Origin: Curtobacterium aurantiacum
GTDB lineage: Bacteria; Actinomycetota; Actinomycetes; Actinomycetales; Microbacteriaceae
Length of the DNA: 64,000 nucleotides
NCBI RefSeq assembly: GCF_018598555.1
Contig: NZ_JAHEWN010000001.1
Span: forward strand, 186,001-250,000
Direction of reading: 5' to 3'
Notes under the pieces: model-generated
The model's database searches: none
What the model was told of the DNA's origin: nothing
What the model saw: the letters and a program-made list of their open reading frames with translations, nothing else
Position numbers and translations under genes: made by a program
Shown: piece by piece, positions 16,750-24,458 of the stretch
Position numbering within the stretch: position 1 is the stretch's first letter
How the letters are laid out: each line of letters begins with the position of its first letter

Positions 16750-17763
16750 TCAGCGACGCACGTCGCACCCGCAACTCGCGCCCAGGACCAACTCGGCGGG
16801 GACCAGGTCACGGTGCCACTGGTTGTCGGCGTCGAGACCGAGCACGCGGTCGACCGCGGCGACGGCCATCGTCTCGATCGGCTGCCGGACCGTGGTGAGC
16901 TGCGGGTTCGTGTAGTCCGCCTCGGCTGCGCCGTCGAACGACACGATCGCGACGTCCTCCGGGACGCGCAGCCCGAGTTCCCACAGTGCGCGCATCACGC
17001 CGATCGCCTGCATGTCGGAGCTGACGAAGACGGCCCGTGGTCCGGTGTCGTCGGCGAACATGCGGAGGCCGGCCTCGTACCCGCCGCGTCGGGTGAAGGC
17101 GGTGCGGACGATGGGGCCGTCGGGCAGGCCGGCCTCGCGGAGGGCGCGCATCCAGCCCTGTTCACGGAGCTCCATCGACCCGGTGTGGCCCATCACGAGG
17201 CCGATGGACCCGTAGCCGTGCTCGACCAGGTGCCGGGTGCCGTCGAGGGCCCCGCGCAGGGCGTCGACCCCGATGCTGGCGTACTCGGGGACCTCGAAGA
17301 ACGTGTTGAGCAGGACCATCGGCAGACCGGGGTCGGTCACGGTCGACAGGTCCGGGTGGGTCATGATGCTCGTGACGATGACGCCGTCGACCTGGCGGGC
17401 GGAGAGGCTGCGGAGCCGCTCGCGCTCCTGGGCCGCGTCACCGTCGCTGTTGGCGAGCAGGACGTCGTACCCACGCGCGGCGGCGGCGTGCGTGACGGCG
17501 ACGGCGAGCTCGGACCAGAACGGGTTGTCGAGCTCCGGCACGATCAGGCCGAGCATCTTCGACGACCCGGTGCGCAGGGCCTGGGCACTCGCGTTCGGGC
17601 GGTAGCCGAGGACCCGGATGGCCTCGCGCACCCGGGCGGCGGTGGCGGGGGCGACGGGGCGGGGTCCATCGTGCACGACGTAGCTGACGACGGAGGTGCT
17701 GACACCGGCGTAGCGGGCGACGTCCGCACGGGTGACCGCCCTCGGGTTCGTCGGGACGGTCAC
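16750..17763 (-). CDS. LacI-family regulator of the adjacent sugar locus
   Basis: A 337-residue repressor. The N-terminal HTH is TRADVARYAGVSTSVVSYVV with the hinge VREAIRVLGYRPNASAQALR, followed by a periplasmic-binding-protein-like sensor domain (LGLIVPELDNPFW, VSFDGAAEADY). The GTG at 17763 was chosen just ahead of the HTH because longer starts run into the hairpin that follows the next gene. It is downstream of and in line with the Gfo/Idh gene, and next to an ABC sugar transporter. Candidate operators lie in the divergent promoter region at 19199-19267. Confidence 0.92.
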   Translation of the reverse strand: MTVPTNPRAVTRADVARYAGVSTSVVSYVVHDGPRPVAPATAARVREAIRVLGYRPNASAQALRTGSSKMLGLIVPELDNPFWSELAVAVTHAAAARGYDVLLANSDGDAAQERERLRSLSARQVDGVIVTSIMTHPDLSTVTDPGLPMVLLNTFFEVPEYASIGVDALRGALDGTRHLVEHGYGSIGLVMGHTGSMELREQGWMRALREAGLPDGPIVRTAFTRRGGYEAGLRMFADDTGPRAVFVSSDMQAIGVMRALWELGLRVPEDVAIVSFDGAAEADYTNPQLTTVRQPIETMAVAAVDRVLGLDADNQWHRDLVPAELVLGASCGCDVRR

Positions 17764-17791
17764 GGGTGCCACCTTCGTCGGGTCCGGGAGC

Positions 17792-17833
17792 GTCGTTCGG
17801 GTGCCGGCCCGCGAGGACCGGCACCCGAACGAC
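17792..17833 (-). terminator. 16-bp perfect hairpin after Gfo/Idh gene
   Basis: GTCGTTCGGGTGCCGG (17792-17807) pairs perfectly with CCGGCACCCGAACGAC (17818-17833) around a 10-base loop, directly after the oxidoreductase stop at 17839. No T run follows. It sits between that gene and lacI and should reduce read-through. An ACACGTGT box overlaps its edge. Confidence 0.7.
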
Positions 17834-17838
17834 ACGTG

Positions 17839-19119
17839 TTACTCGGACGCGATCGTAGTCGACGCCGTGCTGCCTGCTGACGCCGGTGCGTTCGTCGTCG
17901 CAGCGCTCGTCGCCGCAGCGCTCGTCGTCTCGGGGGCGTCACCGAAGTCCGGCACCTCGAGACGGGCGCCGCCCTGCAGCGCGGACTGGTGGGCGATGAT
18001 GCCGGGCAGGGTGAAGCGTGCGGCGGTCCAGGCGTTCACCGGCGGCAGGGTCCGGTCGACGACGGCGCGGACGAAGTCGTCGGCGAGGAACTGGTGGCTG
18101 CCCTCGTGTCCGGTCGGCACGCCGTCGTACTCGGCGGGCAGGCGGTCGGTGTCGTGGACCTCGGCGTAGCCGGAGACGAAGGCCTCACGCAGGGACGGGT
18201 CGACGTCGGCCAGACGCGGGTCGTCGAGCGACATCGTCGCCTGCGTGTTGATCTTGTCGCTGATGTCGTGCGAGTCCTCCTTGTCCTGCCAGACGCTGAC
18301 CTTCGCCAGCTGCTCGAAGCTCGCCTCGGTGCCGAAGTAGCGGAAGCGGGACTCGCGGATGTGCGACGGGTAGCCGACGCGGCGCATCTCGTTGATCCGC
18401 ATCACCCCGCCGTTGTCGAGCTCGAACAGGGCCGTGGCGTTCGAGAAGTCGTTGTCGAACTGGCTGACGTCCTTGTCGAAGACGCCGTCGCCGCGGTCGT
18501 CCTTGATGCCGATGCAGCTGACGCTGACCGCATGCCCGGGGATCGCGCCGAGGACCCCGCCGACCGAGTGGGTCGGGTAGAGCATGGGCGGGTAGCTGGC
18601 GGTGCGCTTCCAGTCGTCACCGCCGCTGTACTGGTACGCGGCGTAGAAGCCGAGGTCCATGTCGTGCACGTAGTCGCCCTCGGAGTAGAACACCCGGCCG
18701 AAGGCGCCCTCGGCCACCTGCTTGCGGGCGAACACCGTCGCGGGGTTGTAGTAGCTCGTCTCGCCCATCATGTAGGTGAGGCCGGTCTCACGGACCGCCT
18801 CGATGATGTCGCGGATCTCGTCGACGGAGATCGCCATCGGCACGGCGGAGTACACGTGCTTGCCCGCGCGCAGGGCCTTGACCACGAGCGGGCCGTGGGT
18901 CCAGCGCTGCGTGAAGATCGCGACGGCGTCGACGTCCGAGGCGAGCACGGCGTCGAAGTCGTCGAACGTGCCGTCGAGGTGCTGTGCCTCGACGAGTTCG
19001 GACGCGCGCTCGTCGACGAGGTCCGTGACGTAGACCCGGTCGACGTCGGGGTGGAGCTTGAACAGCTTGGCGAACTGGGGGGCGAACTGGCCCGCGCCGA
19101 CCATTCCGACAGAGATCAT
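17839..19119 (-). CDS. Gfo/Idh/MocA-family oxidoreductase lacking the EKP lysine
   Basis: A 426-residue NAD(P)-dependent sugar dehydrogenase relative. The Rossmann start is ISVGMVGAGQFAPQF. At the place of the usual EKP catalytic motif it reads GKHVYSAVPMAISVDE, so the Lys is absent. C-terminal residues include FDNDFSNATALFELDNGG and an Ala/Thr/Ser-rich tail. The length is typical or slightly long. It is divergent from the ABC permease genes and ends near lacI, so it probably acts on the imported sugar or sugar acid. With the Lys missing, it may belong to a subfamily with other chemistry. Confidence 0.85.
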   Translation of the reverse strand: MISVGMVGAGQFAPQFAKLFKLHPDVDRVYVTDLVDERASELVEAQHLDGTFDDFDAVLASDVDAVAIFTQRWTHGPLVVKALRAGKHVYSAVPMAISVDEIRDIIEAVRETGLTYMMGETSYYNPATVFARKQVAEGAFGRVFYSEGDYVHDMDLGFYAAYQYSGGDDWKRTASYPPMLYPTHSVGGVLGAIPGHAVSVSCIGIKDDRGDGVFDKDVSQFDNDFSNATALFELDNGGVMRINEMRRVGYPSHIRESRFRYFGTEASFEQLAKVSVWQDKEDSHDISDKINTQATMSLDDPRLADVDPSLREAFVSGYAEVHDTDRLPAEYDGVPTGHEGSHQFLADDFVRAVVDRTLPPVNAWTAARFTLPGIIAHQSALQGGARLEVPDFGDAPETTSAAATSAATTNAPASAGSTASTTIASE

Positions 19120-19182
19120 CAGTGACCTTTCCGAGGTGTGGGATGCGTCGCCGAGCGGGTCGCTCCGATGCGATCGAGGGCC

Positions 19183-19212
19183 ATCCTGACACACGCTGTC
19201 TACACGTGACAA
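19183..19212 (-). promoter_or_regulatory. Promoter of Gfo/Idh gene with LacI-type operator
   Basis: On the minus strand TTGTCA (19212-19207) and CAGGAT (19188-19183) are 18 bases apart. The decamer CACGTGTAGA (minus strand, 19208-19199) lies between them. The same decamer occurs inverted at the opposite promoter. Confidence 0.55.
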
Positions 19213-19240
19213 CCCCTGTCCACAGCCCGGAAAAAGACTC

Positions 19241-19269
19241 TTGCCTGCGGTGGTCCCCACGTGTAGATT
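19241..19269 (+). promoter_or_regulatory. Promoter of ABC sugar operon with LacI-type operator
   Basis: TTGCCT (19241-19246) and TAGATT (19264-19269) are spaced 17 bases apart, and CACGTGTAGA (19258-19267) overlaps the -10 box. A bound repressor would block polymerase. The GAAGGAG ribosome-binding site follows before the ATG at 19321. Confidence 0.6.
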
Positions 19270-19320
19270 CCCGGCTCACGGACTGCTGCACGTCAGTCCA
19301 CCGCAGACGAAGGAGTCGCG

Positions 19321-20289
19321 ATGGTCACCGAGAGCCCTGTGTCGTCACCCTTGACGGCCACCAGCACGAGGCGGAGGAGTCGGTCCGCCGACCCCGCCCG
19401 CACCACGTCCCCGCCGCGCCGCCCCAGGAACGACCTGTGGCTCGCGCTCGTCTTCATCGCGCCGGCTGCCGTCGGCTTCGCGGTGTTCCTCGCCTGGCCG
19501 ACCGTGCGGGGCATCTACCTGAGCTTCACGTCGTACAACCTGCTCACCGAGCCCGAGTTCACCGGCCTGCAGAACTACGCCCGACTGGTGCAGGACTCGA
19601 TCTTCTGGCACTCGATGGTGGTGACGGTCGAGTACGTGCTCATCAACATCGTCATCCAGACCGTCGTCGCGCTGTTCATCGCCGTGATGATGCACCGGCT
19701 GACGAAGTCGACGTTCGTGCGCGGCATCGTGCTCGCGCCCTACCTGGTGTCGAACGTCGTCGCCGCCCTCGTCTGGCTCTGGATCCTCGACACCCAGCTC
19801 GGCATCGGCAACGAGATGCTCGCCGCACTCGGCCTCGACCGCATCCCGTTCCTGCAGAGCGACGTCTGGGGCATCCCCTCGATCGCGCTCATCAACGTCT
19901 GGCGGCACGTAGGCTACACGGCACTGCTCATCTTCGCCGGCCTGCAGTCGCTGCCCGAGACCGTGTACGAGGCCGGACGCATCGACGGTGCGAGCGAGTG
20001 GAAGATGTTCTGGCGCATCACGGTGCCGCTGCTCCGCCCGATCCTGTCCCTGGTGCTGATCATCACCGTGATCGGGTCGTTCCAGGTGTTCGACACCGTC
20101 GCCGTCACCACACAGGGCGGCCCCGCGAACGCCACGAACGTCGTGCAGAACTACATCTACAACCTGGCGTTCGGCCGGTTCCAGTTCGGCTACGCGTCCG
20201 CGGTCTCGGTCGCGCTCCTCATCGTCCTCAGCATCATCACGATCATCCAGTACCGCCTCACCCGCTCGGGTGAGTCCGACCTGGACTGA
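19321..20289 (+). CDS. Carbohydrate ABC transporter permease 1 (CUT1, MalF-like)
   Basis: A 322-residue permease with six predicted membrane segments after a basic N-terminal tail. The EAA motif YEAGRIDGASEWKMFWRITVP is in its usual place near residue 220 and contacts the ATPase. WLALVFIAPAAVGFAVFLAWP is the first helix (given here across the motif limit as WLALVFIAPAAV and GFAVFLAWP). It pairs with the next permease and with the binding protein to import an oligosaccharide or sugar. A good GAAGGAG site precedes the ATG. Confidence 0.93.
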   Translation: MVTESPVSSPLTATSTRRRSRSADPARTTSPPRRPRNDLWLALVFIAPAAVGFAVFLAWPTVRGIYLSFTSYNLLTEPEFTGLQNYARLVQDSIFWHSMVVTVEYVLINIVIQTVVALFIAVMMHRLTKSTFVRGIVLAPYLVSNVVAALVWLWILDTQLGIGNEMLAALGLDRIPFLQSDVWGIPSIALINVWRHVGYTALLIFAGLQSLPETVYEAGRIDGASEWKMFWRITVPLLRPILSLVLIITVIGSFQVFDTVAVTTQGGPANATNVVQNYIYNLAFGRFQFGYASAVSVALLIVLSIITIIQYRLTRSGESDLD

Positions 20290-20300
20290 ACGGAAGCGCC

Positions 20301-21242
20301 ATGACCACGACACTCACCCGCTCCGTCACCACGTCCCGCCCGCCGCGGATGGGCGCCGCCCACCGTCGTCGCCCGTCGCTCGGCCGGGTGCTCGCCTGGG
20401 TCGCGATGATCCTCGTCATCGTCGTCACCCTGTTCCCGTTCTACTGGATCCTGCGGACGGCGCTGTCGTCGAACACCGCGATCAACTCCGACCCCACCTC
20501 GCTGCTGCCCGTCGGGTTCAGCCTGGGCGGGTTCGAGCGGGTCTTCGGTCTGCAGTCCACCGAAGAGGCGCTGGCACAGGGCGGCTCCGGCGCCGCGCTG
20601 AACTTCTGGCGGTACCTGCTCAACTCCATCCTGGTGTCGACGCTCGTCACGGTCGGCCAGGTGTTCTTCTCAGCAGCGGCCGCCTACGCCTTCGCGCGGC
20701 TGCGCTGGCCCGGGCGCGACAAGGTGTTCGGGGTGTTCCTGGCGGGGCTGATGGTCCCCGCGATCTTCACGCTGCTGCCGAACTTCACGCTCATCAAGCA
20801 GCTCGGGCTCGTCGACAACCTGCTCGGCATCGCCCTGCCGACGATGTTCATGACCCCGTTCGCGGTGTTCTTCCTGCGGCAGTTCTTCCTCGGCATCTCG
20901 AAGGAGGTCGAAGAGGCGGCGCTCATCGACGGCGCCGGGAAGGTCCGCGTGTTCTTCCGGCTCGTCATCCCGATGGCGGCGGCCCCGATCGCCACCCTCG
21001 CCGTGCTGACGTACATCACGAGCTGGAACGACTACTTCTGGCCGCTCATGGTGTCGTACACCGACAGCTCGCGGGTGCTGACCGTCGCGCTCGGCGTCTT
21101 CAAGTCGCAGACCCCGCAGTCCGGCACCGACTGGGCCGGGCTGATGGCCGCGACCCTGGTGGCGGCGCTCCCGATGATCCTGCTGTTCGGCGTCTTCGCC
21201 AAGCGGATCGTCAACTCCATCGGCTTCTCCGGGATCAAGTGA
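20301..21242 (+). CDS. Carbohydrate ABC transporter permease 2 (CUT1, MalG-like)
   Basis: A 313-residue permease with six membrane segments. The EAA loop EEAALIDGAGKVRVFFRLVIP sits near residue 215, followed by TSWNDYFWPLMV, a hallmark of MalG-type subunits. It starts 11 bases after permease 1 with GGAAG upstream. No ATP-binding gene is in this operon, so the system probably borrows a shared MsiK-type ATPase. Confidence 0.93.
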   Translation: MTTTLTRSVTTSRPPRMGAAHRRRPSLGRVLAWVAMILVIVVTLFPFYWILRTALSSNTAINSDPTSLLPVGFSLGGFERVFGLQSTEEALAQGGSGAALNFWRYLLNSILVSTLVTVGQVFFSAAAAYAFARLRWPGRDKVFGVFLAGLMVPAIFTLLPNFTLIKQLGLVDNLLGIALPTMFMTPFAVFFLRQFFLGISKEVEEAALIDGAGKVRVFFRLVIPMAAAPIATLAVLTYITSWNDYFWPLMVSYTDSSRVLTVALGVFKSQTPQSGTDWAGLMAATLVAALPMILLFGVFAKRIVNSIGFSGIK

Positions 21243-21268
21243 CCCGGCTTCCGGACAGGACGAACACC

Positions 21269-22642
21269 ATGACGAACCAACTGACCCGCCGCACGCTGTT
21301 CGCCGGCGGCGCCTCTGCACTAGCCCTCGGCGCGCTCGCCGCCTGCTCGTCGCCCGGTCGGCGCACCACGAACCGGTCGGGTGCGCGGACCGTGAGCTAC
21401 TGGCTCTGGGACGCCAACCAGCAGCCCGCCTACCAGGCCGTCGCCGACGCGTTCCACCGCGCGAACCCGGACATCACCGTGAAGATCACCCAGCTCGGGT
21501 GGAACGACTACTGGACCAAGCTCACCGCGGGCTTCATCGCCGGCACCGCGCCCGACGTCTTCACCGACCACCTGACGAAGTTCCCGCAGTACGCCGACCT
21601 CGACGTGCTCTACGGACTCGACGAGCTCGACGCCACGAAGGGGATCCGTGACGACGACTACCAGTCCGGGCTCGCCGAACTGTGGAAGGGCCAGGACGGC
21701 CACCGCTACGGCTCCCCGAAGGACTGGGACACCGTCGCGATGTTCTACGACAAGAAGGCGATGGCGAAGGCGGGGGTCTCCGCCGAGGAGCTCGGGTCGC
21801 TCGAGTGGAACCCGGACGACGGCGGCACGTTCGAGCGGATGCTCGCGCGGCTGACCGTGGACTCCAAGGGCCGACGTGGGGACGAGGACGGCTTCGACAA
21901 GGACGACGTCGCCGTCTACGGCATCTCGTCGAACGGGTCGGGCGGCGACGGCTTCGGACAGACCCAGTGGTCGCCGTTCACCGGCTCGGTCGACTGGTTC
22001 TACACGAACGAGAACCCGTGGGGCGACCGGTTCCGCTACGACGAGCGGGTCGTGCAGGACACCCTCGCCTGGTACTACCGGTTGGCCGAGAAGGGCTACA
22101 TGGCGAAGTACGGGGTGTTCTCCACCACGACCGGGCCCGAGGTCCAGCTCGGCGCCGGCAAGTGCGCGCTGTCGTTCAACGGCTCGTGGATGATCGGTTC
22201 GTACCTCGGCATGGAGGACCTCGACGTCGCGGTCGCCCCGACCCCGATCGGCCCGTCGGGTCACCGTGCGTCGATGTTCAACGGGCTCGGCGACTCGATC
22301 ACGAAGCAGGCGAAGGACCCCGAGGCCGCGGCGAAGTGGGTGGCGTTCCTCGGCAGCGACGAAGCGCAGCGGATCGTCGGTGAGAGCGGCATCGTCTTCC
22401 CCGCTCGTCCCGCGGGCACAGAGTCAGCCGTCGCGTCGTTCCGGAAACGCGGCCTGGACGTCTCGGCGTTCACCCGGCAGGTCGAGGAGGACACCACGTT
22501 CCTGTTCCCGGTCACGAAGAACCCCGCCGACGTGCAGGCCCTGCTGCAGCCCGCATTCGACGACGTCTACGCGAACGGCAAGCCGATCTCGACGCTGACC
22601 GGGGTCAACGAGCAGGTCAACAACCTCCTCGCGCTCACCTGA
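21269..22642 (+). CDS. Carbohydrate ABC transporter substrate-binding lipoprotein
   Basis: A 457-residue family 1 solute-binding protein. The N terminus combines a twin-arginine motif (RRTLFAGG) with lipobox LAAC, so it is probably exported folded by Tat and then lipid-anchored. The mature part has VSYWLWDANQQPAYQAVADAF and GWNDYWTKLTAGFIAGTAPDV, typical of CUT1 binding proteins, and many aromatic residues for sugar stacking. It is the third gene after the two permeases, an unusual but known order. A strong hairpin follows its stop. Confidence 0.92.
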   Translation: MTNQLTRRTLFAGGASALALGALAACSSPGRRTTNRSGARTVSYWLWDANQQPAYQAVADAFHRANPDITVKITQLGWNDYWTKLTAGFIAGTAPDVFTDHLTKFPQYADLDVLYGLDELDATKGIRDDDYQSGLAELWKGQDGHRYGSPKDWDTVAMFYDKKAMAKAGVSAEELGSLEWNPDDGGTFERMLARLTVDSKGRRGDEDGFDKDDVAVYGISSNGSGGDGFGQTQWSPFTGSVDWFYTNENPWGDRFRYDERVVQDTLAWYYRLAEKGYMAKYGVFSTTTGPEVQLGAGKCALSFNGSWMIGSYLGMEDLDVAVAPTPIGPSGHRASMFNGLGDSITKQAKDPEAAAKWVAFLGSDEAQRIVGESGIVFPARPAGTESAVASFRKRGLDVSAFTRQVEEDTTFLFPVTKNPADVQALLQPAFDDVYANGKPISTLTGVNEQVNNLLALT

Positions 22643-22676
22643 TCGAAACCCGGAACCCGGAACCCGACAGCCCGCC

Positions 22677-22720
22677 CGTCGTCCGCATGCCGCACCGTCC
22701 GGTGCGGTGTGCGGACGACG
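22677..22720 (+). terminator. Long hairpin ending the ABC sugar operon
   Basis: CGTCGTCCGCA (22677-22687) and CCGCACC (22690-22696) pair with GGTGCGG (22701-22707) and TGCGGACGACG (22710-22720), leaving one symmetric 2-base bulge and a 4-base loop. There is no T run. Three GGAACCC heptads lie just before it. Confidence 0.75.
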
Positions 22721-22722
22721 CG

Positions 22723-22752
22723 TTGACCCCTCCGGCGACCGCGACCCAGACT
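22723..22752 (+). promoter_or_regulatory. Promoter of first BLUF gene
   Basis: TTGACC (22723-22728) and CAGACT (22747-22752) are spaced 18 bases apart. The -10 box ends 7 bases before the ATG at 22760, giving a leaderless mRNA. Confidence 0.5.
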
Positions 22753-22759
22753 GAAGTCG

Positions 22760-23230
22760 ATGACAGCACTCACATCACTCGTCTACATGTCCGTCGCCGT
22801 CGACGACCTGACCGACGCCCAGCTGGTCGCCATGCTGCGCGAGGCGCGCCTCCGCAACCACGCGCTCGGCGTCTCCGGGCTCCTGCTCGCCAAGGGCGGC
22901 CGTTTCATGCAGGTGCTCGAGGGTCCGGTCTGGAGCGTCGAGGACCGCTTCGCCGCCATCGAGCGCGATCCGCGGCACACCGGCGTGAAGTCGCTGTCGC
23001 GCGAGTCCATCGCCACGCGCCGGTTCGACGGCTGGGCGATGGCGTTCGGCAGCCCGACCGGGGACGAGCTCCGTGACGAGCCCGGCTTCAGCACCTTCCT
23101 CAGCGACCGCACCGGTCTCCCGACCGGGGTGGCGGGCACGCCCGCCGACTGGCTGCTCCGCTGGTTCCGTGGGCGCGACCTGCAGGACCTGCCCGAGGAG
23201 CGCATCACGCTCGGTCGGCACGCGGCCTGA
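22760..23230 (+). CDS. Short BLUF-domain blue-light photoreceptor (1)
   Basis: A 156-residue protein that is essentially one BLUF domain, which binds FAD and senses blue light. The key residues are all present with the spacing of AppA: Tyr9, Asn33 and Gln51, plus Trp92 and Met94 (FDGWAMAF). LGVSGLLLAKGGRFMQ is the flavin-site segment. There is no effector domain beyond a ~50-residue helical cap, so it must signal by protein contact. It lies 69 bases upstream of a TetR regulator, and a second BLUF gene follows on the other strand. Confidence 0.93.
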   Translation: MTALTSLVYMSVAVDDLTDAQLVAMLREARLRNHALGVSGLLLAKGGRFMQVLEGPVWSVEDRFAAIERDPRHTGVKSLSRESIATRRFDGWAMAFGSPTGDELRDEPGFSTFLSDRTGLPTGVAGTPADWLLRWFRGRDLQDLPEERITLGRHAA

Positions 23231-23248
23231 GACGCACCACCTTGGAAC

Positions 23249-23284
23249 GGAGGCGCGGTGCCAGCAGGTGCCGCGCCTCCAGGC
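23249..23284. repeat. CCTGGAGGC-type intergenic palindrome
   Basis: GGAGGCGCGG (23249-23258) pairs perfectly with CCGCGCCTCC (23271-23280), followed by AGGC. It lies between BLUF 1 and the TetR gene and may end the first transcript. Confidence 0.65.
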
Positions 23285-23299
23285 TGTGAGACTGGTCCC

Positions 23300-23908
23300 G
23301 TGGAACGACGTGAGCAGATCCTGGTGGCCGCGGCGGAGGAGTTCGACCGCGTCGGCTTCGCCGGCGCGACGATCGCGGGCGTCGCCCGCACGGCGGGCGT
23401 CTCGCAGGGCACCCTGCACTTCCACTTCCCGACGAAGCTCGCCCTGGCGCTCGGCGTCATCGGTGAGCAGAACGCCCGCACCTTCGACGTCGTCAGCCAC
23501 ACCGACAGTTCGCCCGTCGCCGCGCTGATCGGGGCGTCGCACGGCATCGCCGATCTGCTCCGGACCGACCCGATCGTGCGGGCCGGGATCCGGCTGTCGC
23601 TGGAGCGCGGGGAGTTCCAGACCGCGACGCTGAGCTTCTACGAGCAGTGGATCGGTGGGATCATCGACGTGTTCCGGTTGGCGGTCGCGAGCGGGGAACT
23701 CCGGACGGACCTGACCGCGGAGCAGCTCGGGTCGACCGTGGTGCCGTACTTCACCGGTGTGCAGCTCGTCTCCGACGTCCGGACCCGGCGCACCGACCTG
23801 ATGCCGGCCGTGGCGACGATGTGGCGTGTGGTGATCGCGGCGACGGCGGACCCGAAGCACCGCGACCGGCTGCTCGCCGTCGTCGAGGACGCGTTCGGGA
23901 CCGACTGA
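23300..23908 (+). CDS. TetR-family regulator between two BLUF genes
   Basis: A 202-residue regulator. The N-terminal HTH is AAAEEFDRVGFAGATIAGVA, followed by TAGVSQGTLHFHFPTKLALA, and the rest is a helical ligand or partner domain. The form resembles gamma-butyrolactone-receptor-like TetR proteins (HFHFPTKLAL), but the ligand is unknown. GTG at 23300 was chosen because it sits six bases after GAGACT and just ahead of the HTH. Flanking BLUF genes on both sides make it a candidate for light-dependent control by protein contact, as BluF controls BluR in E. coli. That link is inference. Confidence 0.88.
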   Translation: MERREQILVAAAEEFDRVGFAGATIAGVARTAGVSQGTLHFHFPTKLALALGVIGEQNARTFDVVSHTDSSPVAALIGASHGIADLLRTDPIVRAGIRLSLERGEFQTATLSFYEQWIGGIIDVFRLAVASGELRTDLTAEQLGSTVVPYFTGVQLVSDVRTRRTDLMPAVATMWRVVIAATADPKHRDRLLAVVEDAFGTD

Positions 23909-23953
23909 ACCGCTGGGTGCGGCGCGGCATGCGGGTGCGGCGCTGCCGGCGGG

Positions 23954-24382
23954 TCAGAGGTCGTGCAGTTCGCGGTCGCGGAACCACTTCAGCAGCCACG
24001 CGGCACTCGTGCGGTCGAACGACCGCGGGAAGTCCATCGTGCCTGACAGGAAGGGACTGAAGCCCTCCTCGGACCGGATGTCCGAGTCGTCGAGCGCACG
24101 GTAGGCCATCGACCAGCCGTCGAACCGCCGGCGTTCGATGTCCTCGCGCACCAGCGACTTGACCTCACCGTGCCGTCGGTCCTTCGCGATCACGTCGTAC
24201 CGGTCCTGCACGCTCCACGCCGGCCCCTCGAGCAGCTGCATGAACCGGCCGCCCTTGGCGAGCAGGAGCCCGGAGACCCCGAGCGCTTCGTTGCGCAGCC
24301 GGGACTCCGCGAGCAGCACCGCCATGGCCTGGTCGTCGAAGGGGACGACGGCACGGCTCATGTAGACGATGGAGACGAGCAC
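23954..24382 (-). CDS. Short BLUF-domain blue-light photoreceptor (2)
   Basis: A 142-residue stand-alone BLUF protein. Tyr7, Asn31, Gln49, Trp90 and Met92 occupy the photochemical positions, with the same spacing as in the first BLUF protein. Both share the run LGVSGLLLAKGGRFMQ and RRFDGW, so they are paralogues. The C-terminal cap ends in WLLKWFRDRELHDL, close to WLLRWFRGRDLQDL of the first. It is convergent with the TetR gene (45 bases). GTG at 24382 follows CAGGAT by six bases that also read GGAGGA. Confidence 0.93.
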   Translation of the reverse strand: MLVSIVYMSRAVVPFDDQAMAVLLAESRLRNEALGVSGLLLAKGGRFMQLLEGPAWSVQDRYDVIAKDRRHGEVKSLVREDIERRRFDGWSMAYRALDDSDIRSEEGFSPFLSGTMDFPRSFDRTSAAWLLKWFRDRELHDL

Positions 24383-24458
24383 TCCTCCATCCTGCTGGGT
24401 GGAAGGCCGTTGCGCGAAGTGGATGTCCGCAACGCGCCCTCCGGAGCAGCTCCGCGGG

